From assembly GCA_001898425.1 (NCBI GenBank), contig MKTV01000061.1, forward strand, positions 149,225 to 192,249: 43,025 bases of DNA. Reading direction: 5' to 3'. The position numbers were made by a program, and so were the translations under genes. The DNA is from Rhodospirillales bacterium 69-11 (lineage in GTDB: Bacteria; Pseudomonadota; Alphaproteobacteria; Acetobacterales; Acetobacteraceae). The notes under the pieces are model-generated. The model was not told the DNA's origin and did no database searches. It saw only the letters and a program-made list of their open reading frames with translations. Shown piece by piece: positions 19,101 to 23,811 of this stretch. The first letter of the stretch is position 1. The number at the start of each line of letters is the position of its first letter.

Positions 19101-19854
19101 GACAGCGTCCCGCCTGGTCGCGCTGCCGCACTTCACGATCGGCTCCAGCACGCTGCATCTGGCATCGAACGACTTCGCGGATGCCGCCGCGCTCGTCACC
19201 ATCGGCGATCTCGACGCGCATTGGGACAGTGCCGGCTTCAGCATCCGCATGACCCAGGATGCGCTGACGCTGACACCCGGCCAGTATGCCGCGCTGCAGG
19301 ATGACAACATCATCCTGAACGGGCATGCGCTGTCGGCCCTGGCGACCGGCGTGTCGGTTTCCTCCTTCGGGGGAACGGTGCAGATCACCGGGCAAGGGGT
19401 GGCGAACGCGACGTTGAACGTCTACGCGTCGGACGGCACGATGCTGTCGCAAACGTCCGGCGTCGCCGCGTCGTTCACCGCGACGGCCGCGGAGGCCTCG
19501 ATCGGCAACGGCGTCGTGGTGACCGAGACGGTGGGCGCCTCCGCCGCGACCAGCGAGTCGGCCCCGATCATCGCACTCGAGCGAACCGTTCTCACGAATG
19601 CGGCGACCTCGGCCGGCGCCACGTTCGCCGGGTCCGGTGCGGTGCAGGTCGATGTCGGGAAATATGTCGACATCTATACCAGCAGCACCGCGCCCGCTCA
19701 TCCAAGCAGCCCTGTGCTGGTCTATGACACCAGCAGCTACACGCTGTCGCTGTCGATTGAAGGTCAGACGGCGCTGACCCTCGTGACCCTGGGCACCGCG
19801 ACACATCCGACGTCGCTCAGCGCCTCCGAAATCTACATCCAGCACTTCGTCTGA
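4192..19854 (+). CDS. Giant repeat protein, probable type I secretion substrate
   Basis: About 5220 residues, uninterrupted, made almost entirely of repeats. ATG at 4192 is chosen because GAGGA lies nine bases upstream and the repeat pattern begins at once; the open frame extends back to 4090, but that segment has no repeat character. There is no signal peptide. Each module carries a strand-like segment ending in D-T-A-x-x-[LIV] (for example LTIADTAANLLA), then a helix-like Ala/Leu stretch, a second strand, and a segment such as TVTAAQAATLAAL. I count about 80 D-T-type motifs. Residues 1-1833 and ~4004-5050 use 53-58-residue or longer modules; 1834-4003 use 60-65-, 87- and 89-90-residue modules. 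One cysteine (residue 980) and no GGxGxD RTX repeats were seen. The C-terminus ends IYIQHFV, compatible with an uncleaved type I secretion signal. The exporter genes start 13 bases downstream. Adhesin or matrix role is inferred, not shown. Confidence 0.85.
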   Translation: MATMTVAQALASSATGITIADTPANIAAVVFNTGLLARVTEFTLSGNGASNASDARLLATLGSRFSPGSYRYVVRDTVAALSDQRNAAGLAIASAFSVFDTATNLLAASGSSLMQRASSVVLSTGASLTLANLLRLEALPSFSVMPGKSITLADTASNLLALTPAQNRPAIKAFQVVGTSNVELAAALTLKALPNFSIASGSNLVVTGTAADMTSVGNATAVSSLAAVNGVVISVSDTVAHILPAVSALTGLVARAASSSIVVNESATIDAAGAAGLLPLFGRLFVAAGRTLTLADTAEHLLATARNAASLVQATALASDADVTAAQLAALAGMRNFAVQGGVNLAVTDTLAALTALTGQQRALASAVVVQDTAQHLLQASGLPSGTTALIVQLEGGVYTAAQAAQIGGLAREGLGFTLQPTGGGTEIVVSDTIQAIATESGRLAALIGHGPVAFSPTDHDVTLSATSAVAVIALDALDLAAARISVSDTGEAITAARASLFAADLVSIVVTDGVFSGNLDELLDPRLHLGAGSGIVTMGFAMMALASTPSAHLATDATVSAAQMIALSLLSGFAVDPGVTLTVADTAESLVSAAAAIGSFATEIVVQDDANLTADQATTLAELQGAVGPLHFSMDGHTLTVADSAGHLTALANAAGVELATTVALDSDSVVTAAQAQVLVDLGARFTTGEHGLVVIDTASALSVLAANTDAVTAINGWGAPVLLSADAVLDIAAGQVLLRFAGFGSGAHRLTIADTAANLLADTEAAPLALASAVRLSADATVTAAAAATLAELRSFGTGGHALTIADTPAQLLGMTSSVAALATSESLVPRTVGNAADYTITAAQLGQLLAMPHLSASGFTGLITVADTADALAALAPTFANVTLGSLLSRVVVSLTGDAVLGATSASALAQLPGFALGGHSLAVHDTPTALLSPEATTGIGMATSVGISGPATVGVAVLTALADLHAFASDGYPLVCADTPLALLGLASPAAALADRLEVAAPAGDLSPYTLTTAQFTTLATTAKLSLTGFGGTLVVRDTPSALVALATSFAAASSGAPLLAARAAMAAQLSQDGTVSVSDLLALADLPQFQLNGHSLVLQDTPAALLAAGLSTLPLVSSITLASDAQPWIVDAAEAAFLAALPNFTPGSTGFVVVDTAPAILLPGNAAGLALATGITLSADATITALDAATLYGLGTFTVGTHHLTIQDGAGRVAALAAGAAALATDIVLQGDAVVSAAQFAALRALPNLSTGGHAVVLMDDAASLLTLAGGNLGLATTIVLASNASLTADEADTLATMPNFTAGTAQIAILDTAAHLLQVTGSGSQPDDWAGELLATTVTLSQDATVDAAGAAELALLGSRFSRGGHALVVSDTAANLTAAANADGVALATALVLSGDEPGVSAETATRLAALSGFGKGGHTITVSDTAAALAFAGYAAGLALADHVQLAAPATLTVADAAALIGMAGFQPNVGAALQIADTLPHLLTLGTLSLPQHDADLRATAIGLSEDGSGSAADLASLAALPQAATFSRNGHALVLRDSGAHIAAYAPSGSVIPTGYVMVGEATVSAAQATLLATRAVDLDGNALTVADTVSALLDAGSIAGEAIASAVRLSGNATASVAQADLLFAMPTFSTGGYVLTINGTATGLLGLSTAAKQFATTLALAASETVDVATLAGLVQFGFKFDRAGHTLTVQDDAANLATLNSFETALAGSEILGTSAIVDADTAERLAALPVFTLGSGVTLTVQDTAQALIALSAAVRAVASVERLPPGSAIITAAEVAGLRALPNFVSTGTAITVQPDSVANVLAFASDVAAIGATIAVFDTAANVLAALDGLQALPPNLVGSITLSDGGTPVMTMTIATLAADGTVLSAIVSPFSITITDTAAHIATDLAAGSGAALLVHRTAIGSVVVSGGGIVGLTDTEALTAGVADGPASIMAKLSGSTFVVTGAAIARLDALAALATAPAAIAVLDTAAGIEADLTSGSSRLVAHRAALSGIAVNGGGTITLTDAQVQAAHVNDGSGSVFSLLSGASLIVVGVSVAHADAIAALPVAAQSFTISDTAAAIQADLASGLASHLLAHLATISGIGVSDAGMVSLTVAETLATGVDDGAGSALAKLTGGTFRVTDAPVGLLGVLANLVRVPDVITVSDLASEIEADLIAVPSQLLAQLSRISSIVVADSGVITLTVAQTLAAGVDDGPDSVMAKVQGGSFVVTDAHVTDLALLAALPVPPTSIQVSATAAAIVADLTSGQSELLAHAARLSILDVSDGGTIALSVAQVTLASVDDGPSSVLARTIHGGLLITGAAIADFVTIEGLWRQPTGVTVLDTAANLQSDLAGGNSVLLAHAAEITSIASIEPSITFTLSVAQLAPSLAVLGNVASLFEVRVVDSAANIAADLADPSSIVAQLTTVITGITLTDGGTPTITLSIARFDASRQALNFIDSPYHLDIADSDTALQADLVSAGSILRASVAAVHAITVTGGTVITLTMTQAVQAGVAAVLALTTGITTVMVAEVAVADVPTVAALGIAHLAMMIHDTAAAVEADLTGAGSALEAQAGAIAGIVLTDVGTPTLLFDVARLTATSGLVSRISTPYTIAIVDTAAHVQSDLAGATPELVTHAAALSSITLTDGGTPTIALSMTQVSTAGTVLARIGSSFHLAIADTAANVQADLASTTPTLLTLLSSITAITLTDGGTPSIVLTLAQVAADSAALALIASPWQLQVLDTAAAVEADLAGGPASVLLDYGATLTGVTLTVGTTITLTEAQATYAGVAAVLATTSGLGSFVVTDVAVAQVPTVLGLGIDNTRMSIVDTAAQVQADLTGAGHLLANIADIADITLSDGAVPTITLSIARVVADHAVLIRVGLPWSLAVADTAANLQADLAAGSGSALTAYGAMLTGITLTSGSTITLTEAQVTQPGIVNVLAVTSGLTTLTITGVSVAQIPTMLGLGIPNTVLAISDTAAHIEADLIGAGTLLFHDAAISAIDLTDGGSPTITLTLAQLRIDSTVLNKIALPWSLAITDSAANLQADLALGGGSALAAFAAMLTDVTLSAGDTITLTEAQATSGSVASVLSLTTGLNDFIVTNVSLAQISTVLGLGVAHTRLAIADTAAHIEADLTGGTPQLTNGTVVAALAGITLTDATPPTITLSLAQATAAVTALQVIGSTWHLAISDTAANVQADLAAGVGSTLLAHSSELIGVTLSGGSTITLTEAQATRAGVGTVLALTAGLTSLVVTGATIAQVTDVLALGIATTSKTVTDTAAHLQADLNLGGASILLTHISSISTIALSDGGTPILSLNVAGLTSATPVLAAISSSYALALSDTAAHVQADLAASGGSAILAQGGSLASISLSVGDTITLTEAQATYSGVADALIATSGLATFVVTEVTIGQISTVTGLGVSGTRISVSDTAANVQADLTSGGVLLAHVATLVGISLTDGGTPTLTLTVAEFGSNASVLALIGGSVNVTVSDTAAHVQSDLTGGSSVLTAHASLITTVALTDGGTPALTLTVAQVAASTAVLTRISSSYQITISDTAANVEADLVAASPGLVAVDGVLGTITLTDGTTPTITLSVAQISAGATVLGQIGSTYDLVAADTSVHVQLDLAQGAGSALLGRGAALTGITLTTGSTIALTEAQAVHAGVATALGLVSGMSIFLVTSVAVAQIGTVVSLGVGGTRLAIEDTAANVLADLTGAGDLLAHLGVIFGITLTDFGTPAITLTLAQVSANDLVLNAITSPWTLEVTDAAANVQADLEAGSGSVLIAHASVLGSITLTGGTTITLTEAEAVYAGVAAALIATTNLSSFVVTGVSVAQLPAVVALAVPHTSAAISDTAAHVEADLVGAGTLLADIARIGGITLTDGGTPTLAFNIAQLSAGTPVLAQIGSSYQLVITDTATNVQADLALGAGSALVTHRSVLDQLNVSSGDITLTSAEVQVTGVDDGPSSVLAKMAGAQLYVTDVAVADITAVIGLPVAPQSITVLDTAAHIAADIAGAAVIAAHTPGITSVRTTETTLDAGTAATLYNGLHAVTTFDESALTVTDTATGLLAAASAAPAMLAAAAHVTMSGNPTGLTAAQATTLAAILGGALQLGQTMGIADTVSNLLLPGNAAGIALATSVTLDAPATTTAALATQLVGLHAYTSGPALTIADTVANLLDGANLAGINAATTVSPSTDVTVDAATLHDLAGLHGYGAGTHVLTVQDTVTAVLALTPTELGFAGIVSVQDTMAHVTASVGTLQAAFPDQGHVLSITLTDASSNVIAIDLTATGYAAAADTYAAITNTGVMRVTGNAAELAAIATALKFNAAVGEVDVVDTAENILSNLTALTGIGSKFMNATISDTVVNAAEVAALLTVPNLIATGLTIEDTGTQVAAAIMANGTPGLTFMNDHAVRLTADSVITAAEAVLLEQLTSFSKNGYSLYIWDTAPHLTDSASGYLAAAQNALIDGVYLKATGHIATVSATLASSLLSILAFNRNDPPIPVGDGLPNTLLVQDTASRIETYWATLSANSSALSGVVVNATATVNDTVFGHLLSLGATMDTGKTLTVRDTAANIIANATAQLSGSPSITPTAWQISGSASVSTAGAILLGSLAGFAIGAYTLTLTDSATLTVSQANTLGTFGSSLQRDGHTLDVYGDVATMTAGPGLSANAKLIVTPHITDTFANLATLTLGSGLLGGTITVSDSEAVTVAQASAFLSLLGGSGIPVGNVAFGGNVESITDTLAAIQTLTGSSAWTSTSSVHGNFHLVAADTVANLIDGSNTSALAAMNGTTLAGSETITAAAAESLFALANSIHFSKGASSLTIEDTAAHLLNPAYWDGLALADVLQLAGNATVAAADAEALLSNSRFNLNHTLTVADTAASLLDGVLASAISSSPYAASVVVELAAPETMDAGTARALVNLPGYHDTGTLTIADDASYLLNSANHAAEVLATSVTLIGDETVSVGTASRLVALPHFTIGSSTLHLASNDFADAAALVTIGDLDAHWDSAGFSIRMTQDALTLTPGQYAALQDDNIILNGHALSALATGVSVSSFGGTVQITGQGVANATLNVYASDGTMLSQTSGVAASFTATAAEASIGNGVVVTETVGASAATSESAPIIALERTVLTNAATSAGATFAGSGAVQVDVGKYVDIYTSSTAPAHPSSPVLVYDTSSYTLSLSIEGQTALTLVTLGTATHPTSLSASEIYIQHFV
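4252..9690 (+). repeat. Protein-level repeat block A of the giant gene
   Basis: More than 30 diverged modules, usually 53-58 residues from one D-T motif to the next, some longer. A typical module runs D-T-A-A-N-L, a short helix ending ALAS/ALAT, a strand like AVRLSADATVT, a helix like AAAAATLAELRSF, then GGHALTIA before the next D-T. Variants at the anchor include DTP, DTV, DTL, DTI, DS and DD. Repeats are clear in protein but diverged in DNA, implying old duplication with retained structure. Confidence 0.85.
9691..16200 (+). repeat. Central repeat block B: ordered alternation of three module kinds
   Basis: Twenty-nine modules, each opening with D-T-A-x-x-[VIL]-x-[AS]-D-L. Kind B1 is 60-65 residues with ITLTDGGTPTITLSIAQ. 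Kind B2 is 87 residues with TITLTEAQAT and a second strand like FVVTDVAVAQ. Kind V is 89-90 residues with VDDGPSSVLAK in place of part of B2. By my reading the order is B1, V x5, B1, B1, B2, B1 x3, B2, then (B1,B2) x4, B1 x3, B2, B1, B2, B1, V. V modules begin at 9871, 10141, 10408, 10678, 10945 and 15934. The TITLTEAQ-type site recurs at 11695, 12523, 12970, 13417, 13873, 14326, 15151 and 15598, giving spacings of 828, 447, 447, 456, 453, 825 and 447 bp. Confidence 0.85.
16201..19335 (+). repeat. Repeat block C, resembling block A
   Basis: About 18 further D-T-type motifs with irregular spacing. Module texture returns to that of block A (for example LTIADTVANLLDGANLAG and LTVADTAASLLDGVLAS), after one last D-T-A-A-H-I-A-A-D-I motif that closes block B. 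Modules are more diverged and some lack the anchor, so exact boundaries are uncertain. Confidence 0.7.
19348..19851 (+). other. Non-repetitive C-terminal region of the giant protein
   Basis: Residues ~5053-5220. The first ~75 residues (GTVQITGQGVANATLNVYA, then TAAEASIGNGVVVTETVGA) look like a bacterial Ig-like beta-sandwich of the kind found near the C-termini of large surface proteins. The last ~90 residues have no D-T repeats: a VDVGKYVDIYTSST segment, a VLVYDTSSYTLSLSIEG beta segment and a terminal SASEIYIQHFV. By position and its hydrophobic end this is the likely secretion signal recognised by the adjacent exporter. The Ig-like call is by eye only. Confidence 0.5.
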
Positions 19855-19867
19855 GCGGGGGCAGATC

Positions 19868-21562
19868 GTGCGCAGCGCAACACCCCTCCGCGGCACCGTT
19901 CTCGCGATCGCCACCCCTCTGGGGTGGGTCGCGGGGTTCTCCTTCTTTCTCAACCTGATCTATCTCGCCGCGCCGCTCTACATGATGCAGGTCTACGACC
20001 GGGTCATGCACAGCCGCAGCGTGCCGACGCTGCTGTTTCTGACGCTCGCGGTGACGCTCTGCTATCTCGTCTACGCGATCCTCGATGCGGTGCGGGGCCG
20101 CGTGCTCGCCGGCGTCAGCGACGTCGTCGAGGATCGGCTCGGCCGCGCATTGCTGCGCTGCCTGACCACGACGGGGCCCACGCGCTCCGAGCAGCCGCAG
20201 GCGGTCCATGTGGCGCGGGATCTGGACATCGTCAGGCAGTTTGCCGGCGGTGCCGGCGCCCTGGCCTTCATCGACCTCCCCTGGGCGCCCATCTACCTTG
20301 GCGCCATCGCACTCCTGCACCCGATCCTCGGCATCTACGCACTCGGTGCGGCGATCGTGCTGCTCGGCCTCAGCGTTGCGAGCGAACGCGCGGCGCGCGG
20401 GCCGATGATGGAGGCAGGGCGCGTCGCGGCGCGCGCTTACCAGTTCGGCGAGTCCATCGCCCGCAACGCCGATTGCGCCCGAACCATGGGCCTCGGTGTC
20501 ACCCTCACCGAACGATGGCGCCAGCTTCGCGGCGACATGCTGTCGGCGCAGAATCGTGCCAGTCATCGCGCCGTCCTGCTGGGGGCCACGGGCAAGTGTG
20601 CGCGCCTTTTCTTCCAGTCCAGCATCCTCGGCGTCGGTGCCTGGCTCGCGATCCAGAACGAGGTGAGTGCAGGCGCGATCTTCGCCGGCTCGCTGCTTCT
20701 CGGCCGTACCCTGGCGCCCGTCGAGCAACTCATCGGCGCCTGGCGCCCGACCCTTGCCGCGCGCGAAGCACTCGGCCGCATCCGCAAGCTGACGGCCAAT
20801 GCACCCGCCGATGGACGCCAGGTGTCATTGCCGACCCCGAAGGGGGATGTCGAGCTGGAGAACGTGACATGGTCGCCGCCGGGCGTGCTGCGACCCGCCG
20901 TGCGGGCTGCCAATGCGCGCATCCAGGCCGGAGCGATCCTGACGATCGTGGGGCCGAGTGCCGCGGGGAAGTCGACCCTGGCGCGACTGATGGTCGGGGC
21001 GTTGCGGCCGGATCACGGGGTGGTCCGGCTCGATGGCGCCGACCTCGCGACCTGGGATGTCGCGCAGATCGGCGACGCGATGGGCTACCTGCCGCAGGAG
21101 GTCGCGCTGTTCCCCGGCACGATCCGCGACAACATCGCCCGGTTCGGCGATGCGTCGGACGAAGCCGTCGTCGCGGCGGCCAAGGCGGCGCACGCGCACG
21201 AGATGATCGTGCGCCTACCGATGGGGTACCGCACGATGCTGGACGATGGCGGTGCGGCGCTGTCGGGCGGGCAGAAGCAACGCATCGCCCTGGCCCGCGC
21301 GCTGCTGGGCACACCGGCGGTGGTCGTGCTCGACGAACCCAACGCCAATCTCGACACCGAAGGAGAGGCCGCGCTGACGCAGTCCGTCCTCGACCTGAAG
21401 GAGCGCAAATGCACCGTGGTGATGATCACCCACCGCGCCGGGCTCGTGCGCATATCGGATTACGTCGCGACCATGAGTGAGGGCCAGCTCGTCGGCGTGC
21501 AGCGCGCGTCGGAGTTCATGGCCCAGCTCGCTCCCACCGCCGTGGCAGGAGGCCGCGCATGA
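19868..21562 (+). CDS. Type I secretion system ABC permease/ATPase (PrtD family)
   Basis: A 564-residue inner-membrane exporter. The N-terminus has LYMMQVYDRVMHSRSVPTL, a signature of PrtD/AprD-type secretion ATPases, and no N-terminal peptidase (C39) or C39-like domain. Membrane segments occupy roughly residues 1-300. The ATPase has Walker A GPSAAGKST (362-370), signature LSGGQKQ (465-471), Walker B VVVLDEP (485-491) and the switch histidine in MITHRAG. GTG at 19868 is preceded by a G-rich ribosome-binding site and follows the giant gene stop by 13 bases, implying one transcript. Its stop overlaps the next start as ATGA, so translation is coupled. Function: powers export of the neighbouring giant protein (inferred from gene order). 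Confidence 0.92.
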   Translation: MRSATPLRGTVLAIATPLGWVAGFSFFLNLIYLAAPLYMMQVYDRVMHSRSVPTLLFLTLAVTLCYLVYAILDAVRGRVLAGVSDVVEDRLGRALLRCLTTTGPTRSEQPQAVHVARDLDIVRQFAGGAGALAFIDLPWAPIYLGAIALLHPILGIYALGAAIVLLGLSVASERAARGPMMEAGRVAARAYQFGESIARNADCARTMGLGVTLTERWRQLRGDMLSAQNRASHRAVLLGATGKCARLFFQSSILGVGAWLAIQNEVSAGAIFAGSLLLGRTLAPVEQLIGAWRPTLAAREALGRIRKLTANAPADGRQVSLPTPKGDVELENVTWSPPGVLRPAVRAANARIQAGAILTIVGPSAAGKSTLARLMVGALRPDHGVVRLDGADLATWDVAQIGDAMGYLPQEVALFPGTIRDNIARFGDASDEAVVAAAKAAHAHEMIVRLPMGYRTMLDDGGAALSGGQKQRIALARALLGTPAVVVLDEPNANLDTEGEAALTQSVLDLKERKCTVVMITHRAGLVRISDYVATMSEGQLVGVQRASEFMAQLAPTAVAGGRA

Positions 21563-22827
21563 AGACCGCCATCCGGATCGGCGTGCTCACCGTCGTCGCG
21601 TTCTTCGGGGGACTCGGTGCATGGTGCGCCCTCGCGCCGCTGGACGGCGCCGTGATCGGCACGGGCGCGCTTGCGGTGCATGGCAACCGCAAGACGGTGC
21701 AGCACCGCGAAGGCGGGATCGTCGCGGAGCTGCGCGTGCATGACGGCAGCCGGGTTGAGAAGGGCGAGCTGCTCGTCAGACTCGACGATACCCAGGCCCG
21801 CGCCGTGCTGACGGTGCACCAGTCGCAACTCCTGGCCGATGAGGCCCTGTCCGCGCGCGACCTCGCGGAGCTGGCGGATGCCGACGAACTCACCTTCCCC
21901 GAGTCGCTCTCGCCCGATGATCCGGTCGCAGCCGCGATCATGCAGCGGGAGAAGATCGTCTTCCGCAACCACCGCGACCTGCTGAGGCGCCAACTCGACG
22001 TCGTCGACCAGCGGATCGCCCAGTCGCGCCACCAGGAGGCGGGCGCACGCGTGCAGCTCGCCGCGGCGACCCGTCAGTTGAGCCTCGCCGAGGACGAGCA
22101 GCGCGCCGTCGCCGAACTCGAGCGGGTCGGGCTTGCGTCCCGGAACCGGCTGCTCGAACTCAGCCGGGGGGTGGAAGGCCTGCGCGGCCAGGTCGGCCAG
22201 CTCTCGGCCGACGTCGCGCGGCTGGGGGCGCAGGCGATCGAACTCGCGGCGGAAAAGCTCCGTCTGCGGGAGGTGTCCCAGGCGGAGGCGACGCGCGAAC
22301 TGCGCGAGGCACAACTGCGCATCAACGACGTGCTGCCGCGCATCGTCGCGGACCGCGACCTGCTGAACCGGCTGGAAATCCGCGCGCCGATCGCGGGAGA
22401 GGTCGTAAACTTGGCGATCTTCACCAAGGGCGGTGTCGTCGAGCCGGGCCGTCCGATCCTGGACATCGTCCCCGCCGACCGGACCATCGTCGCCGAGGCG
22501 GAGATCCGCCCCGAGGACGTGGAGCATCTGCGGATCGGCCAGGCCGCCGAAGTCGTCGCCGTCGGCTTCAACCCGCGCGAGAATCCGCCGCTTCAGGGTG
22601 AGGTGCGCATCATCTCCGCGGATCGGGTCACCGACGGCAAGACCGGCCGCAGCTTCTTCAAGGCGGAGATCGCCCTGCTCGGCGACCGCCAGGACGGCGC
22701 GCTCCTGGCGCAGCTCGGTCCCGGCATGCCGGTGGAGGTGGTGGTGCCCGTCGCCCCCCGCACCGCCCTCGACTACCTCATCTCCCCCCTTCGGGAGAGT
22801 TTCCGCGGGGCGTGGCGGGAGCTCTGA
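21559..22827 (+). CDS. Type I secretion membrane-fusion protein (HlyD/PrtE family)
   Basis: A 422-residue periplasmic adaptor. One membrane segment lies at residues ~5-27, then a lipoyl/barrel-sandwich half with KTVQHREGGIVAELRVHDG (about 46-64), a long helical hairpin rich in Arg, Glu and Leu (about 120-265), the second lipoyl half (IRAPIAGEVVNLAIFTKGG) and a beta-barrel segment (VEHLRIGQAAEVVAVGFNPR). Order and length match PrtE/HlyD adaptors, which join the inner-membrane ABC exporter to an outer-membrane TolC-type channel. Translation is coupled to the ATPase gene by a 4-bp overlap. No TolC-type gene follows, so the channel must be encoded elsewhere. Confidence 0.93.
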   Translation: MKTAIRIGVLTVVAFFGGLGAWCALAPLDGAVIGTGALAVHGNRKTVQHREGGIVAELRVHDGSRVEKGELLVRLDDTQARAVLTVHQSQLLADEALSARDLAELADADELTFPESLSPDDPVAAAIMQREKIVFRNHRDLLRRQLDVVDQRIAQSRHQEAGARVQLAAATRQLSLAEDEQRAVAELERVGLASRNRLLELSRGVEGLRGQVGQLSADVARLGAQAIELAAEKLRLREVSQAEATRELREAQLRINDVLPRIVADRDLLNRLEIRAPIAGEVVNLAIFTKGGVVEPGRPILDIVPADRTIVAEAEIRPEDVEHLRIGQAAEVVAVGFNPRENPPLQGEVRIISADRVTDGKTGRSFFKAEIALLGDRQDGALLAQLGPGMPVEVVVPVAPRTALDYLISPLRESFRGAWREL

Positions 22828-22836
22828 CCGGCGCCC

Positions 22837-22860
22837 CCGGCGCGCCTTTCGCGCGGCCGG
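22837..22860 (+). terminator. Possible hairpin terminator after the secretion operon
   Basis: CCGGCGCGC, loop CTTTC, then GCGCGGCCGG: a nine-pair GC stem with one bulged G, ten bases after the HlyD-family stop. There is no T-tract, so it is at best a weak or Rho-assisted terminator. Confidence 0.3.
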
Positions 22861-22931
22861 TCCGCTCGAGGGCGCCGTTCAACTTCCGGCGCCCAGCGGG
22901 AACAAACCGGGGGTGAACGCGTTCGTCGGAT

Positions 22932-23162
22932 ATGAGCACGAACCCAAAAGCCCCAACCGAGTCCGACACCCCGACCAACGCCGAAAAGCCGCCCGAACAG
23001 TGGACGACCGGCGACGAGAGCATGACCGGCGCCCAGGCGTCCTACCTCAAGACGTTGAGCGAGGAAGCCGGCGAGCCGTTCGATTCCAACCTCACCAAGG
23101 CGGAAGCGTCACGCCGGATCGACGAGTTGCAGTCAAGGACCGGCCGCGGCCGCGATCATTGA
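22932..23162 (+). CDS. DUF3072 family small protein
   Basis: A 76-residue hydrophilic protein with no membrane segment or signal peptide. The second half, MTGAQASYLKTLSEEAGEPF followed by DSNLTKAEASRRIDELQ, is the conserved core of the DUF3072 family, which has no known function. The core resembles a short helix-turn-helix or SAP-like fold, but that is conjecture. The first 30 residues are low-complexity Pro/Thr/Glu. The stop shares a base with the next start (TGATG), suggesting translational coupling to the isochorismatase-like hydrolase. The ribosome-binding site is weak. A 104-bp gap separates it from the secretion genes. Confidence 0.8.
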   Translation: MSTNPKAPTESDTPTNAEKPPEQWTTGDESMTGAQASYLKTLSEEAGEPFDSNLTKAEASRRIDELQSRTGRGRDH

Positions 23163-23767
23163 TGGCGGACGAACTCATCCACGGACCACTGGGCACGAAA
23201 ACGGCGCATCTCTGCGTCGACATGCAGACGCTGTTCGCCGAACGCACCGACTGGCACCTGCCGTGGCTTCAACGTGTCCTGCCCGGCATCGTGCGTCTCG
23301 CCCAGGCCAAGGCGGACGAGACCGTGTTCACGCGGTTTGTCCCGCCCGAAAAGCCCGAGGACATGCCTGGTACGTGGAAGCGCTACTACGAGCGGTGGCG
23401 GGGGATGACCCGCCCGGCGCTCGAGCCGGCCATGATCGAGCTGGTCCCCGATCTAGCAGCGCTCGTCCCGCCCGCCGCGGTCGTCGACAAGAGCCGCTAT
23501 TCCGCCTTCGCCGAACCGCAGGTTCATCGGTTGCTGCAGGAGCGTGGCATCGACACGCTCGTGGTGACGGGGGGCGAGACGGATGTCTGCGTGCTGGCGA
23601 CCGTGCTGGGGGCGGTCGATCTCGGATACCGCGTCGTGCTGACGCGCAACGCCATCTGCAGCGTCTCCGACGAGACGCATGATGCCCTGCTGACCCTGTA
23701 TCGCAACCGGTTCGGCCAGCAGATCGAGGTGGCCGACATCGACACGATCCTCGACGCCTGGAGATAG
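23162..23767 (+). CDS. Isochorismatase-family cysteine hydrolase
   Basis: A 201-residue protein with the catalytic triad of the isochorismatase-like superfamily readable as Asp20 (LCVDMQTLF), Lys110 (VVDKSRYSAF) and Cys143 (GGETDVCVLATV, with the usual cis-peptide bond region before it). Members include nicotinamidases, N-carbamoylsarcosine amidases and isochorismatases; the substrate cannot be inferred here. The ATG overlaps the stop of the DUF3072 gene as TGATG, so the two are probably co-translated. It ends 44 bp from the convergent metal-chelate importer operon, and a 12-bp perfect palindrome GGGCCGCGGCCC at 23770-23781 lies in the gap. Cytosolic. Confidence 0.88.
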   Translation: MADELIHGPLGTKTAHLCVDMQTLFAERTDWHLPWLQRVLPGIVRLAQAKADETVFTRFVPPEKPEDMPGTWKRYYERWRGMTRPALEPAMIELVPDLAALVPPAAVVDKSRYSAFAEPQVHRLLQERGIDTLVVTGGETDVCVLATVLGAVDLGYRVVLTRNAICSVSDETHDALLTLYRNRFGQQIEVADIDTILDAWR

Positions 23768-23811
23768 ACGGGCCGCGGCCCCGCTCGATCGCGCCATCAC
23801 GACCAGCGCCA

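Noticed and set aside
15526-19953. A 1475-codon open frame on the minus strand opposite the giant gene
   Set aside because: Its translation is Arg/Gly/His/Gln-rich without any domain and it mirrors the repeat gene. High GC suppresses stop codons in the opposing frame. The plus-strand frame has coherent repeats and a ribosome-binding site.
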